A stretch of DNA of 64,000 nucleotides from Candidatus Promineofilum glycogenicum (GCA_016707605.1 JADJHJ010000001.1:248001-312000), one strand, 5' to 3'; counted from the first letter of the stretch, positions 55,832-64,000 are shown. A program made the numbers and translations. The notes: generated from the sequence alone by a model not told the origin.

Positions 55832-57100
55832 CACAAAGCGATAAAACACCTGATTGCTCAGAAACCGTCCACGCTCGGTCAACAGCAGGCGGCCGTCGCG
55901 GCGGTGGAGGAGTTGCCACTCTTCCAGTTGCCGCACTTCATTCGCATAGACATCATCAAATGGCCGGCCAAAGCGGGTGGCGAAACCGGCCATGTCTAGC
56001 CCCTCATCCAGCAAGCGCAGTTGGGTGATGGCCGTGTCCGACATCGCCTCGGTCGCGTCTACCCGATGATAAGCGGCCACCGCCGCGGAGAGGGGGAAGC
56101 GGCCCGGCCCGGCGGCCTCTGCAAGCGACCGCTGACGGCCGCCCCTACGCCGGGGGGGGGGCCGCCGTCCCGGGGTGGCTGCCGCCGTCGGCGGTCGTTC
56201 CTCCATCCGCCGCACATACGCCCGCGGCTGCCGCACCACCTGATAGCGATAGCCGCCGGCCAGCCCGTGCGCCCCCGCGCCCAGCCCCAGATACGGCTCG
56301 TTGCGCCAGTAGACGACGTTGTGGCGGCACTCGCGCCCCGGCCGCGCCCAGTTGGAGATCTCGTAGTGGCCGAAGCCGGCCGCGGCCAGTTCGCGGCCGG
56401 CCAGTTCGTACTGATCGGCGGCCGTGTCCGGGTCGGGGGCCAGAATCGTGCCGTTGTGGAGCCAGCGCTGCATCGGCGTGCCCGGCTCGATGGTCAGACA
56501 GTAGAGGCTGATGTGGGTTATAGCGGGCGCACTCTCAGCCAGCGACAGGACGGCGGCCAATGTCTGCCCCCAATCGGCCACGCTTTGCCCCGGCAGGCCG
56601 TAGATGAGGTCGAGGTTGAGATTGTCGAAGCCGGCCGCCGTGGCCATGTCCACCGCCTCGCCGGCGGCGGCGAAGTCGTGGGCGCGCCCCAGCAAAGCCA
56701 GCTCGCCCGGCAGCGCGCTCTGCACGCCGAAGCTCAGCCGGTTGACGCCCAGCCCGCGCACGGCCGCCAGCCACTCGGCCGACACTGTGCCCGGATTGGC
56801 CTCCATCGTGATCTCTGCGTCGCCGTCCAGCGTGAAGGCCGCCCGCGCCGCGCCCAGCAGATCGCCCACCTGCGCCGGCGTCAGCAGCGATGGCGTGCCG
56901 CCGCCGAAGAAGACGGTGCGCACCGCCGGGCGCGGCTCGCCGGCCGCCGCCGCCAGCGCGCCCACCTGCCGTATCTCGGCCGCCAGCGCCGCCACGTAGG
57001 CCGGTTGCAGGTCGTTGAGCGTGGTGTAGGTGTTGAAGTCGCAGTAGCTACACCGCTGGCGACAGAAGGGAATGTGCAGATAGAGCGCGTAGGGCGTCAT
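55829..57100 (-). CDS. hemW: HemW-like radical SAM protein with an inserted repeat
   Basis: 423 residues. LYLHIPFCRQRCSYCDFNTY carries the CxxxCxxC iron-sulfur motif; FFGGGTPSLLTPAQ, EITMEANPGTVSAEWL, GVNRLSFGVQSALPGELALL, NLDLIYGLPGQSVADW and HISLYCLTIEPGTPM follow. This is the heme-chaperone HemW group rather than HemN. Between residues about 300 and 330 the sequence PPTAAATPGRRPPPRRRG derives from an inserted palindrome at 56126-56197. The C-terminal helical domain (QLRLLDEGLDMAGFATRFGR) is intact. Confidence 0.88.
   Translation of the reverse strand: MTPYALYLHIPFCRQRCSYCDFNTYTTLNDLQPAYVAALAAEIRQVGALAAAAGEPRPAVRTVFFGGGTPSLLTPAQVGDLLGAARAAFTLDGDAEITMEANPGTVSAEWLAAVRGLGVNRLSFGVQSALPGELALLGRAHDFAAAGEAVDMATAAGFDNLNLDLIYGLPGQSVADWGQTLAAVLSLAESAPAITHISLYCLTIEPGTPMQRWLHNGTILAPDPDTAADQYELAGRELAAAGFGHYEISNWARPGRECRHNVVYWRNEPYLGLGAGAHGLAGGYRYQVVRQPRAYVRRMEERPPTAAATPGRRPPPRRRGGRQRSLAEAAGPGRFPLSAAVAAYHRVDATEAMSDTAITQLRLLDEGLDMAGFATRFGRPFDDVYANEVRQLEEWQLLHRRDGRLLLTERGRFLSNQVFYRFV
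56126..56197. repeat. CGACCGCTGACGGC palindrome with poly-G centre, inserted in hemW
   Basis: Arms CGACCGCTGACGGC (56126-56139) and GCCGTCGGCGGTCG (56184-56197) differ by one base; the centre contains CCCCTACGCC and a run of ten G. In frame with hemW. Confidence 0.7.
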
Positions 57101-57208
57101 GTGGGCGGGATTATGCCCGATTTGGCCCGTCTCGTGTAGGGTGGGATGCCATCCCGCCCCTCTTTACATATTTCATGACAATCACTTTCCCCTTGCTCGT
57201 GAATTCGC

Positions 57209-57214
57209 TATAAT
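57209..57214 (+). promoter_or_regulatory. Probable gapA promoter -10 box
   Basis: A consensus TATAAT stands alone in AT-rich sequence about 98 bases before the gapA ATG. A -35 partner is weak (TTTCCC at 57186). The gene has AAGGAG at 57299-57304. Confidence 0.45.
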
Positions 57215-57312
57215 AGCCAACAGTGCGCTTCCCACGGCTGCCCGCGCGCGCACCCACACCCGTATAACCGGCACCTTCCTACCCAAATTCATCACACTAA
57301 GGAGATGTTTCC

Positions 57313-58332
57313 ATGACTGTTAAGGTTGGAATCAACGGATTCGGCCGTATCGGCCGCCAGGTCTTCAAGGCCATCCGTGACAATTACAAGGGCGTGCTCG
57401 ACGTCGAGGCCATCAATGACCTGATGCCGCCGGAAACCAATGCCCACCTGCTGAAGTACGACTCGACCTACGGCAAGTTCAACGGTACGGTCGAAGTCCG
57501 CGACGGCGACATCTACGTCGACGGCGAGAAGCTGAAGAGCTACGCTGAGAAGGACCCGGCCAAGCTGCCCTGGGGCGAGTTGGGCGTCGACATCGTCCTG
57601 GAGTGCACGGGCCGCTTCCGCGGCAAGGCCACGGCCGGCGCTCACCTGACCGGCGGGGCCAAGAAGGTCATCATCTCCTCCCCCGGCGACAAGGACATTG
57701 ACGGCACGTTTGTCCTCGGCGTCAACGAAGAGAAATACGACCCGGCCACCCAGCACGTCATCTCCAACGCCAGCTGCACGACCAACGCGCTGGCCCCGGT
57801 GGCCAAGGTGCTGCACGAGAACTTCGGCATCCGCCGCGCCCTGATGACCACCATCCACGCCATGACCAACGACCAGAGCATCCTGGACGTGGCCCACAAG
57901 GACCTGCGCCGCGCGCGCACGACCGCCTCGAACATCATCCCCACCTCGACCGGCGCGGCCAAGGCCGTCGGTCTGGTGCTGCCCGACCTGAAAGGCAAGT
58001 TCAACGGCATGGCCTTCCGCGTGCCCACCGTCACCGTGTCCGTCGTGGACCTGACGGCCGAACTGGAGCGCCCGGCGACCAAGGAAGAGATCAATGCCGC
58101 GTTGAAGGCCGCTTCCGAGTCCGCCGGCTGGCTGGGTAAGGTGCTCAACTATACCGAGGAGCCGCTCGTCTCGTCCGACCTGATCGGCGACCCGGCCTCG
58201 ACCACGGTTGACTCCCTCTCGACCGACGTGCTCGACGGCAACTTCGCCAAGATCGTCAGCTGGTACGACAACGAGTGGGGCTACGCCTCTCGTCTGGCCG
58301 ACCTGACCGCCTACGTCGCCGAACGGCTGTAA
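57313..58332 (+). CDS. gap: Type I glyceraldehyde-3-phosphate dehydrogenase
   Basis: 339 residues. KVGINGFGRIGRQVFKAIRD (NAD-binding loop), NDLMPPETNAHLLKYDSTYG, catalytic Cys in SNASCTTNALAPVAKVLHE, TTIHAMTNDQSILDVAHKDL, VPTVTVSVVDLTAEL and SWYDNEWGYASRLADL. Complete class I GAPDH, cytosolic, glycolysis and gluconeogenesis. Clean ribosome site (AAGGAG, 8 bases). Strongly biased codon use (C/G third positions), as for a highly expressed gene. Confidence 0.96.
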   Translation: MTVKVGINGFGRIGRQVFKAIRDNYKGVLDVEAINDLMPPETNAHLLKYDSTYGKFNGTVEVRDGDIYVDGEKLKSYAEKDPAKLPWGELGVDIVLECTGRFRGKATAGAHLTGGAKKVIISSPGDKDIDGTFVLGVNEEKYDPATQHVISNASCTTNALAPVAKVLHENFGIRRALMTTIHAMTNDQSILDVAHKDLRRARTTASNIIPTSTGAAKAVGLVLPDLKGKFNGMAFRVPTVTVSVVDLTAELERPATKEEINAALKAASESAGWLGKVLNYTEEPLVSSDLIGDPASTTVDSLSTDVLDGNFAKIVSWYDNEWGYASRLADLTAYVAERL

Positions 58333-58434
58333 GCAAGGCGCTCACGCAAAGGCGCTAAGGGGCAAAGGCGCAAAGAAAACAGCTCTTCTTTGCGCCTTTG
58401 TCTCTTTGCGCCTTTGCGTGAGCTATTCTAACTG
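58333..58434. repeat. 8-bp word palindrome GCAAAGGC (terminator candidate)
   Basis: GCTCACGCAAAGGCGCTAAG GGGCAAAGGCGCAAAG on the left mirrors CTTTGCGCCTTTGTCTCTTTGCGCCTTTGCGTGAGC on the right; centre AAACAGCTCTTC. It directly follows gap. Confidence 0.75.
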
Positions 58435-58570
58435 CGGATGATAAGACCGCCGGTAGCCCACGAACGGGCCGCCGGCGGTCTTGTTTTGCCCCCCCGCCGC
58501 CGTTTCTCTACAATTGCGTCCAAGCCTTACCGGCACGATCTTTCTGAACTCGTCACTCGTCACTCGAACT

Positions 58571-58876
58571 ATGGAATTGAGGGAACTGGAAGCCCGCATG
58601 CACGCCTTCGTCGCGGCCAAGGGCTGGTACGAACCGGACTCGCCCAAGCCGCAGACGCCGCAAAGCCTGGCTATCTCGCTGGCGCTGGAGGCGGCCGAGG
58701 TGCTGGAGCACTTCCAGTGGCGGCCCGACGCCCGCGACCGCGACGCCCTGGCCGGCGAACTGGCCGACGTGGCCCTCTACCTGCTGCAACTGGCCAGCAT
58801 CAGCGGCATAGACCTGGAACAGGCCATCCTCGACAAGCTGCGCCAGAACCACGAGCGCGAGTGGCCGGCGCCATGA
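58571..58876 (+). CDS. MazG-like nucleotide pyrophosphohydrolase
   Basis: 101 residues from ATG 58571. KPQTPQSLAISLALEAAEVL, EHFQW and ADVALYLLQLASISGIDLEQ supply the ExxE and ExxD metal-binding pairs of the all-alpha NTP pyrophosphatases (MazG/dCTPase). Probably removes abnormal NTPs. The end overlaps the phosphoesterase start (ATGA), so they are coupled. Confidence 0.88.
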   Translation: MELRELEARMHAFVAAKGWYEPDSPKPQTPQSLAISLALEAAEVLEHFQWRPDARDRDALAGELADVALYLLQLASISGIDLEQAILDKLRQNHEREWPAP

Positions 58877-59499
58877 AAATCCTGGCCGTCAGCGACCGCG
58901 TGCTGGACAAGCTCTATAGCGGCCAGACCCGCCAGGCCTATACCGACGTGGAGTTGCTGATCGGCTGCGGCGACCTGCCCTTCTACTATCTCGACTTCCT
59001 GACCTCGGCCATCGACGCGCCGCTGGTCTACGTGCGCGGCAACCACGACGAAGGGCCGCAGTACGCCGCCGACGGCCGCGTCTGGCGCGACGTGCGCGGC
59101 GGCGTGGACATCCACGGCAAGGTCGTCACCCGCAAGGGGCTGATTCTGGCCGGGCTGCAAGGCTCCATGCGCTACAAGGCCCATGCCGACTACATGTACA
59201 CCGAGGCCGAAATGCGCCGCGTCGTCGCCCAACTGGTGCCGCGGCTGCTGTGGAATCGGCAACGGCTCGGTCGGGCGCTCGACGTGCTGGTCACGCACTC
59301 GCCCGCCTTCGGCATCCACGACCGGCCCGACCTGCCCCACACCGGCTTCAAGGTCTTCCTCAGCTTCCTGCGCCTCTTCAAACCGCGCTATCACCTGCAC
59401 GGCCACATCCACATCTACCGCCAGGATGAAGTGCGCGAGACGCAGTTTGAGGAGACGACGGTGGTAAATGTGTATCCGTATCGGGTGTTGGAAATCTAG
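58873..59499 (+). CDS. Metallophosphoesterase
   Basis: 208 residues from ATG 58873. Calcineurin-like motifs: VSDRV (variant of the usual DxH), IGCGDLP, VRGNHDE, LVTHSPAFG, LHGHIHI. The first motif has Asp but Arg replaces the His (SDRV), so one metal ligand may be missing. Cytosolic; substrate unknown, possibly a nucleotide product handled with the MazG-like partner. Confidence 0.88.
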   Translation: MKILAVSDRVLDKLYSGQTRQAYTDVELLIGCGDLPFYYLDFLTSAIDAPLVYVRGNHDEGPQYAADGRVWRDVRGGVDIHGKVVTRKGLILAGLQGSMRYKAHADYMYTEAEMRRVVAQLVPRLLWNRQRLGRALDVLVTHSPAFGIHDRPDLPHTGFKVFLSFLRLFKPRYHLHGHIHIYRQDEVRETQFEETTVVNVYPYRVLEI

Positions 59500-59504
59500 T
59501 TGTT

Positions 59505-61661
59505 ATGGCTTCCCTAACTGCCACCCGCTGGCAACCCAAAGCCGCTCTCTTGCCGGCGCTGCGCTACCTGCGACAGCCGGCGGAGTTGGCGCGCGGCTAT
59601 GACCGCACCCACTTGCGACCCGATCTCATCGCCGGGTTGACGGTCGGCGTCGTCCTGCTGCCCCAGGCCATCGCCTTCTCACTCCTGGCCCAGTTGCCGC
59701 CACAGATGGGCCTCTACACGGCCATCCTCGGCGGCATCGTCGCCGCGCTGTGGGGGTCGTCGGATCAACTGCACACCGGCCCGACCAACACCCTGTCGCT
59801 GCTCGTCTTCTCCACGTTGGTCGTCTCGGCCACGCCCGGCTCGGAGTTGTACATTGTCGCCGCCGGCGTTCTGGCCGTCATGGCCGGCGCTCTGCAACTG
59901 GGTCTGGGACTGTTGCGGCTGGGCTTCATCGTCAACTTCGTCTCTCACTCGGTCATCGTTGGCTTTGGCACGGCCGCCGGCGTCCTCATCGCCCTGCGCC
60001 AACTCGATCCGCTCCTCGGCCTGTCGCTGCCCCGGAGCGACGTGCTGACCGGTCTGATCAACACCGTTCTGGCCGCGCCCCAAACCCATCTCCTGACCGC
60101 CGCCATCGGCCTGGGGTCAATGGCCCTGATTCTCGTCCTGCGCCGCATCAACCCCCGCCTGCCCGGTTCGCTTATTGCCCTGCTGGTGGCCACGGCCGTC
60201 GTCTACCTGCTAGGCGAACGCGCCGCCGGGGTGGCCGTCCTGGGACCAATCGCCGGCGGGTTGCCGTCATTGGCTGGGCTGCCGCTGTTGGATTTGCAAC
60301 TCCTCGGCGAGCTCTCCACCGGCGCGCTGGCCCTGGCTGCCATCGGCCTGGTGCAGACGACGGCCGTCTCGCGCTCTCTGGCGTCGCAGACCCACCAGCG
60401 CCTCGACAACAACCAGGAGTTCGTTGGCCAGGGCATCGCCAACGTCGTGTCGGGTCTCTTCGGTGGCTACGCCACGTCCGGTTCCTTCACCATCTCGGCC
60501 GTCAAGTTTCGCGCCGGGGCGCAGACGCGGCTGGCGTCGATTGTCGCCGCCCTGGTTGTGCTGCTGGTGATGCTGGTCGCCGGCCCCATCGGGGCCTATC
60601 TGCCGGTCAGCGCCCTGGCCGCGGCGCTCATCATCACCGCCTACAACATGCTCGACCGGGCCGAGATTTGGCGCATTCTGCGCGGCGCGCCGGGCGACGC
60701 CATCATTATGGTCGTCACCTTCCTGGGCACGCTGTTCCTCAACCTTGACTTCGCTGTGCTGGTGGGCATTCTGTTGTCGTTTGTCCTCTACGTCATGCGC
60801 ACCAGCGCGCCGCGCGTCCAGGTCGTCGTGCCCGACGCCGACTTCCGCCACTTCGCCCACCGGCCCGACGCGCCCGTCTGCCCGCAACTGGGCATCGTCG
60901 AAATTCAGGGCGACCTCTACTTCGGCGCGGTCAACCACATCGAAGAGGCGATTCTGCACCAGGCTGCCGCCAACCCCGACCAGCGCTTCCTGCTCATCCG
61001 TATGCACCACGTCAACCAGATCGACTTCAGCGGCATCCACATGCTGGAGAGTCTGGTGCGGACGTATCGCGACCGCGGCGGGGACGTGTTTCTGGTGCGC
61101 GTCAGCTCCCAGGCGCATCGGCTGATGCAGACTACCGGCTGCCTGACCTGGCTGGGCGAGGACAACATCCTCGACGAGGACAGTGCCGTGGACTTCCTCT
61201 TCCACCGCATCCTCGACCCGGCAGTGTGCATCTACGAGTGCCCGGTGCGCGTCTTCCGCGAGTGCCAGAACCTGCCCAAGCGCTTCGATCTGATCGCCAC
61301 ACCGCTGCCGGCCGCGCCGGCGCTGGCCGATTACCCATCAATCGCCCCGCGCCAGCTGTGGCAGTCGCTACGAACCAGCCCGCCGGAGCAACGGCCCATC
61401 GTCCTCGACGTGCGCGAGCCACGCGAGTTCCGTCGCTCCCACATCGCCGAGGCGCAATCGGTGCCCCTCTCGATCCTCCTGACCCACGGGCTGGCGCAGG
61501 CCGAGGATCGGCCGGTAGTGCTGGTGTGCCAAAGCGGCCGGCGCAGCCGTCGCGCCGCGGCCGTCCTCCACGACCTGGGCTATGGCGACGTCCGCCTGGT
61601 CGAGGGCGGGATGCAGGCCTGGGAGGCGGCGGGATTACTGACGGCGGTGGAGTTTGAGTAA
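59505..61661 (+). CDS. SulP-family anion transporter fused to STAS and rhodanese domains
   Basis: 718 residues. SulP membrane domain (about 40-440): DLIAGLTVGVVLLPQAIAFS, LLAQLPPQMGLYTAILGGIV, HTGPTNTLSLLVFSTLVVSA, GYATSGSFTISAVKFRAGAQ. Residues about 455-575 are a STAS domain (IVEIQGDLYFGAVNHIEEAI, HVNQIDFSGIHMLESLVRTY). After a linker with ECPVRVFRECQNL, a rhodanese domain ends the chain (IVLDVREPREFRRSHIAEAQ, active-site loop VCQSGRRSRR with Cys). Sulfate or bicarbonate transport plus sulfur transfer suggests sulfur handling; order SulP-STAS-rhodanese in one chain is uncommon. Confidence 0.9.
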   Translation: MASLTATRWQPKAALLPALRYLRQPAELARGYDRTHLRPDLIAGLTVGVVLLPQAIAFSLLAQLPPQMGLYTAILGGIVAALWGSSDQLHTGPTNTLSLLVFSTLVVSATPGSELYIVAAGVLAVMAGALQLGLGLLRLGFIVNFVSHSVIVGFGTAAGVLIALRQLDPLLGLSLPRSDVLTGLINTVLAAPQTHLLTAAIGLGSMALILVLRRINPRLPGSLIALLVATAVVYLLGERAAGVAVLGPIAGGLPSLAGLPLLDLQLLGELSTGALALAAIGLVQTTAVSRSLASQTHQRLDNNQEFVGQGIANVVSGLFGGYATSGSFTISAVKFRAGAQTRLASIVAALVVLLVMLVAGPIGAYLPVSALAAALIITAYNMLDRAEIWRILRGAPGDAIIMVVTFLGTLFLNLDFAVLVGILLSFVLYVMRTSAPRVQVVVPDADFRHFAHRPDAPVCPQLGIVEIQGDLYFGAVNHIEEAILHQAAANPDQRFLLIRMHHVNQIDFSGIHMLESLVRTYRDRGGDVFLVRVSSQAHRLMQTTGCLTWLGEDNILDEDSAVDFLFHRILDPAVCIYECPVRVFRECQNLPKRFDLIATPLPAAPALADYPSIAPRQLWQSLRTSPPEQRPIVLDVREPREFRRSHIAEAQSVPLSILLTHGLAQAEDRPVVLVCQSGRRSRRAAAVLHDLGYGDVRLVEGGMQAWEAAGLLTAVEFE

Positions 61662-61662
61662 G

Positions 61663-62631
61663 ATGGATAGCAACCACTCTTCCCACAACATGGGCCTCGA
61701 TCTGGTGCGCGTCACCGAGGCCGCCGCGCTGGCCGCCGGACGCTGGATCGGCTCCGGCAACTTCGACGCTGCCCACGCCGCGGCCACCGACGCCATGTTC
61801 AACACCCTGACCCTGCTCCAGGTGGACGGCATCATCGCCATCGGCGAAGATCGCCTGATCGACGGCGCGTCCCCGCTGTGCAAGGGCGTGGCCTTCGGCG
61901 CGGGCCTCATGCCCTTTGACCTGGCCGTCGACCCCATCGACGGCACGCGCCTGCTGGCCGAGGGCAAGCCGGGAGCCATCTCCGTCGTCGCCCTGGCCCC
62001 GCGCCACAGCATTCGCTCCATCGCCCCGGCCGAATACCTGGACAAGATCGTCGTTGACCGCGACGCCGCCGCCGTGCTCGTGCCGGAGTGCCTCGACGCG
62101 CCCGCGGCCTGGACGCTGGCCCTCATCGCCCGGGCTAAGAAGAAGGCCGTGCGCGATCTGGTCGTCGTCGTCCTGCAACGAACGCGCCATCACGACCTGA
62201 TCGATGAGATTCGGGCCACGGGCGCGCGCGTCCTGTTGCGCGGCGAGGGGGACGCCGAGGCGGCTCTGGTGGCGGCCACGCCCGGCAGCGGGGTGGACGT
62301 GCTGATGGGCGTCGGTGGGGCGGCCCAGGGTGGGCTGGCCGCCTGCGCTGTGCGCGCGCTACGCGGCGGGATGTTGGCTCGCATCGCCCCGCAGTCGGCC
62401 GAAGAGCGCGCCGCGGCCGACCAGGCCGGCCTCGACGCCAAACGGGTCATGACCGTCGATGAGCTGGTCGCCAGCGACGACGTGCTCTACGCCGCCACCG
62501 GCATCACCGACACCGCCCTCCTGCCCGGCATCGCCTACCGCGGCAGCCACGCCGAGACGCACTCGCTGCTGATTCGCTCTGAGACACGCACGCGGCGCTT
62601 TATCCAGGCGGAGCACAGCCTGGAAGAGTAG
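61663..62631 (+). CDS. GlpX-like class II fructose-1,6-bisphosphatase, divergent active site
   Basis: 322 residues from ATG 61663. Overall fold of GlpX: LVRVTEAAALAAGRWIGSGN, DLAVDPIDGTRLLAEGKPGA, VDVLMGVGGAAQGGLAACAV, DDVLYAATGITDTALLPGI and RTRRFIQAEHSLE. Several conserved active-site positions differ: the usual GEGEIDEAP reads GEDRLIDGASP, DPIEGT reads DPIDGT, and the GGAPEG glutamate is Gln (GGAAQG). It may be inactive or act on another substrate. A second GlpX elsewhere in the genome is not visible here. Confidence 0.82.
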   Translation: MDSNHSSHNMGLDLVRVTEAAALAAGRWIGSGNFDAAHAAATDAMFNTLTLLQVDGIIAIGEDRLIDGASPLCKGVAFGAGLMPFDLAVDPIDGTRLLAEGKPGAISVVALAPRHSIRSIAPAEYLDKIVVDRDAAAVLVPECLDAPAAWTLALIARAKKKAVRDLVVVVLQRTRHHDLIDEIRATGARVLLRGEGDAEAALVAATPGSGVDVLMGVGGAAQGGLAACAVRALRGGMLARIAPQSAEERAAADQAGLDAKRVMTVDELVASDDVLYAATGITDTALLPGIAYRGSHAETHSLLIRSETRTRRFIQAEHSLEE

Positions 62632-62722
62632 GGATTAGGGGTTAGGGATTAGGGGCTAGGGAAGAGCGCTCTTCCCTAGCCCCTAATCCCTAATCCCTAG
62701 CCCCTAATCCCTAACCCCTAAT
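62632..62722. repeat. TTAGGG(A/G) heptamer palindrome with GAAGAGCGCTCTTC core
   Basis: Heptamers GGATTAG, GGGTTAG, GGATTAG, GGGCTAG lead to the perfect core AGGGAAGAGCGCTCTTCCCT (62658-62677), then mirrored CTAATCC and CTAGCCC words to 62722. It overlaps the 3' end of the next minus-strand gene and supplies its stop. Confidence 0.8.
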
Positions 62723-63156
62723 TCATACGCCGCCCTTGTCTCCCGATGGAACAGCCACGCCAGGCCCAGGATAGGTTGAATGAGCGGGAAGTAGCCATAG
62801 TCGGCGCCGAAGTTGGCCCAGACGGTACGGCCGATGGTGTCGGGCATGATGGTGCTCAGCGTGCCGACCAGCAGCACCATCACCAGCTCGAACACCAACA
62901 TGCTGACCGACAGCCGCCACGCCCAGTGCCGCCGCACGACGAAGCCCACCGTCGCCAGCAGGTAGCATACCGCAGCCACCGCGCTCAGCAGGGGCGGTAG
63001 GAGATCGGTCACACCCTCTTTGAAGAACAACTGGTAGAGCGCCCGCGCGCCCGTCGAAAGAGCCAACACCGGGTAGGAGATGGCCAGAATGACGCCCGCG
63101 GCGCGGATGAAGCCGGACAGGGCGTTTTGGGTTGTGTCGGTTTGTTGCGTAGTCAT
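62704..63156 (-). CDS. Small four-helix membrane protein of unknown function
   Basis: 150 residues from ATG 63156. Helices at about 18-40 (AGVILAISYPVLALSTGARA), 55-75 (LLPPLLSAVAAVCYLLATVG), 82-102 (LSVSMLVFELVMVLLVGTLS) and 122-138 (FPLIQPILGLAWLF). No family recognised. The last five residues and the stop (ELGVRD, TAG) are encoded by the heptamer repeat, so the original end was probably replaced. Confidence 0.7.
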   Translation of the reverse strand: MTTQQTDTTQNALSGFIRAAGVILAISYPVLALSTGARALYQLFFKEGVTDLLPPLLSAVAAVCYLLATVGFVVRRHWAWRLSVSMLVFELVMVLLVGTLSTIMPDTIGRTVWANFGADYGYFPLIQPILGLAWLFHRETRAAYELGVRD

Positions 63157-63267
63157 GACCCTGGATTCTACCACGAACGCTGAAGAGTTCGTGAACTGTG
63201 CAGAGCTTCCGCGGCGTTGGGTGTTACAATCCTCTCCATAAGGCTGGCTGCACTCTCAATAATTATT

Positions 63268-63337
63268 CGACCTGACAGGTGGACGGCCAATCGATTTTGG
63301 CGGAATTGCGGTTTGAGGCCGCCCACCTGTCAGGTCG
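63268..63337. repeat. CGACCTGACAGGTGG inverted-repeat element
   Basis: Arms 63268-63282 and 63323-63337 are exact complements of each other, with an inner GGCC...GGCC pair and a 40-base centre. It lies in the 5' region of the following gene and shares its GACCTGACAGGT core with the insertion at 46429. Confidence 0.7.
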
Positions 63338-63347
63338 TTGAGGCGCT

Positions 63348-64000
63348 ATGTACGACGACGACCGCTTTTCTGACTCGTTTGAGGAGTATGCGCCGGATGA
63401 AACCCCGGACGGCCCGCCGCGCCGCCGCGGCTGCCTCTTTTTGTTCGTCTCGTTGCTGCTCGTCGTCACGCTGATCGGCTCCACGCTGGCGGCGTGGTTC
63501 ATTCTGGCCCAACGCTCGGTCATGACGACGGCCAGCGCTACGTCGGCCCCTGCCCGCCAGCCGACCCTGGCCCCGGCCACGCTCGTCGCCGCGCTGCCCA
63601 CGCCCGTTGAGCCAACGCCCACTGCCGCGGACGAGCCGACCGTCAATCGCATCGTCATCGTCAACGCTGAAGGCCAGGTCGAGACCCTCACCCCCGACGG
63701 CCAGGATCGCCGCGTGCTGACCAGCGAAGGCAACAGCGTCTTCTTCCAGTTTCCAGCCTGGTCGCCCGACGGCCGCCGCCTGGCCGTCATTGGCACGCGC
63801 CTGACCGGCGGCGGCATCTACGTCCTGCCCGACGTCGTCGGCGCCGATAACATGCCCGAAAACCAGGTCTACTTCAGCGCCGATGAGACGCCCATCTACC
63901 TCTACTGGTCGCCCGACAACGCCAATCTAGCCTTCCTGGCCAACCAGTCGCGCAACCAGATGGGGCTGAAGGTCATCGCCGGCGATGGAGGGAGCGAAAG
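63348..64000 (+). CDS. Membrane-anchored WD40-like (TolB-type) propeller protein, cut by window end
   Basis: 217 residues visible from ATG 63348, ten bases after the inverted repeat. An acidic cytosolic N-terminus (DDDRFSDSFEEYAPDETPDG) is followed by RRRGC and one hydrophobic helix (LFLFVSLLLVVTLIGSTLAA), then a Pro/Thr/Ala linker and PD40 blades (FPAWSPDGRRLAVIG, LYWSPDNANLAFLA). A type II anchored propeller facing outward. Related in design to the lipoprotein at 24271. The C-terminus is outside the window. Confidence 0.8.
   Translation, partial: MYDDDRFSDSFEEYAPDETPDGPPRRRGCLFLFVSLLLVVTLIGSTLAAWFILAQRSVMTTASATSAPARQPTLAPATLVAALPTPVEPTPTAADEPTVNRIVIVNAEGQVETLTPDGQDRRVLTSEGNSVFFQFPAWSPDGRRLAVIGTRLTGGGIYVLPDVVGADNMPENQVYFSADETPIYLYWSPDNANLAFLANQSRNQMGLKVIAGDGGSE

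Noticed and set aside
57172..57214. Full sigma-70 promoter for gap using TGACA upstream
   Set aside because: The TGACA at about 57175 is 30 bases from TATAAT, too far for a -35/-10 pair, so only the -10 is reported.
62632..62722. TTAGGG-like repeats resembling telomere or replication-end sequence
   Set aside because: The array is a short palindrome between two genes, like other word palindromes here, and similar copies occur at 55113; there is no chromosome end.

Overview
The window is a GC-rich (roughly 65 %) bacterial chromosome segment, densely packed with genes on both strands. Gene content (a Pst/PhoU operon with very large Chloroflexi-type PstA, YvcK with N-terminal membrane segments, TolB-like WD40 lipoproteins, a PucC-type MFS protein) points to a Chloroflexota member, probably Anaerolineae or Ardenticatenia-like. 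That assignment is an inference from protein style, not from a marker comparison. No phage, plasmid, CRISPR or rRNA is seen.

Layout. 0-8 kb: a cut SDR gene, a short DnaE-family polymerase, a small lipoprotein, a membrane protein, a one-chain molybdenum hydroxylase and an unknown protein with an ExK motif. 8-12.7 kb is accessory in character: GNAT acetyltransferase, solitary Phd-like antitoxin, luciferase-like oxidoreductase, a 174-bp MITE-like element, a Mut7-C/TrmO fusion broken by an in-frame TGA, and a Phd/PIN toxin-antitoxin pair. 12.7-14.8 kb: tex. 14.9-24.3 kb: a complete phosphate regulon, phoB-like, phoR-like, a Pho box with five half-sites, pstS (two nearly identical binding domains in one chain), pstC, pstA (carrying a circularly permuted PstS domain in its outer loop), pstB, phoU. 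24.3-29.5 kb: WD40 lipoprotein, TPR-like membrane protein, a split membrane protein, ArsR plus double AHSA1 protein, Maf.

29.5-35.2 kb is the classical translation cluster read on the minus strand: tRNA-Thr, tRNA-Tyr, tRNA-Thr, tuf, rpmG, tRNA-Trp, secE, nusG, rplK, rplA, L10 leader, rplJ, rplL. 35-42.8 kb: ATP-grasp enzyme, secreted beta-helix protein, Tat-exported coiled-coil protein, era, nitrilase-family amidase, Lgt-like protein. 43-49.6 kb: mgsA, ilvE, thiolase, DUF2332 protein, PucC-family MFS, Pol IV. 49.6-64 kb: M24 peptidase, yvcK coupled to a biotin carrier protein, mtnA, sugar nucleotidyltransferase, mobA, hemW, gapA, MazG-like protein, phosphoesterase, SulP-STAS-rhodanese transporter, a degenerate GlpX, two membrane proteins.

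Two things stand out. First, the phosphate uptake system has been rebuilt: PstS is tandemly duplicated and PstA carries its own binding domain whose halves are in swapped order, cut at one point and joined there. Second, intergenic spaces are filled with palindromes built from 7-, 8-, 9- or 10-bp tandem words, often with a GAAGAG/CTCTTC core; these or similar palindromes also sit in frame inside several genes and supply the stop codons of others. About ten genes carry apparent single-base frameshifts or a nonsense codon and three G-homopolymer patches occur at or near palindrome centres; much of this may be sequencing or assembly error, so the affected genes are described as interrupted rather than dead.
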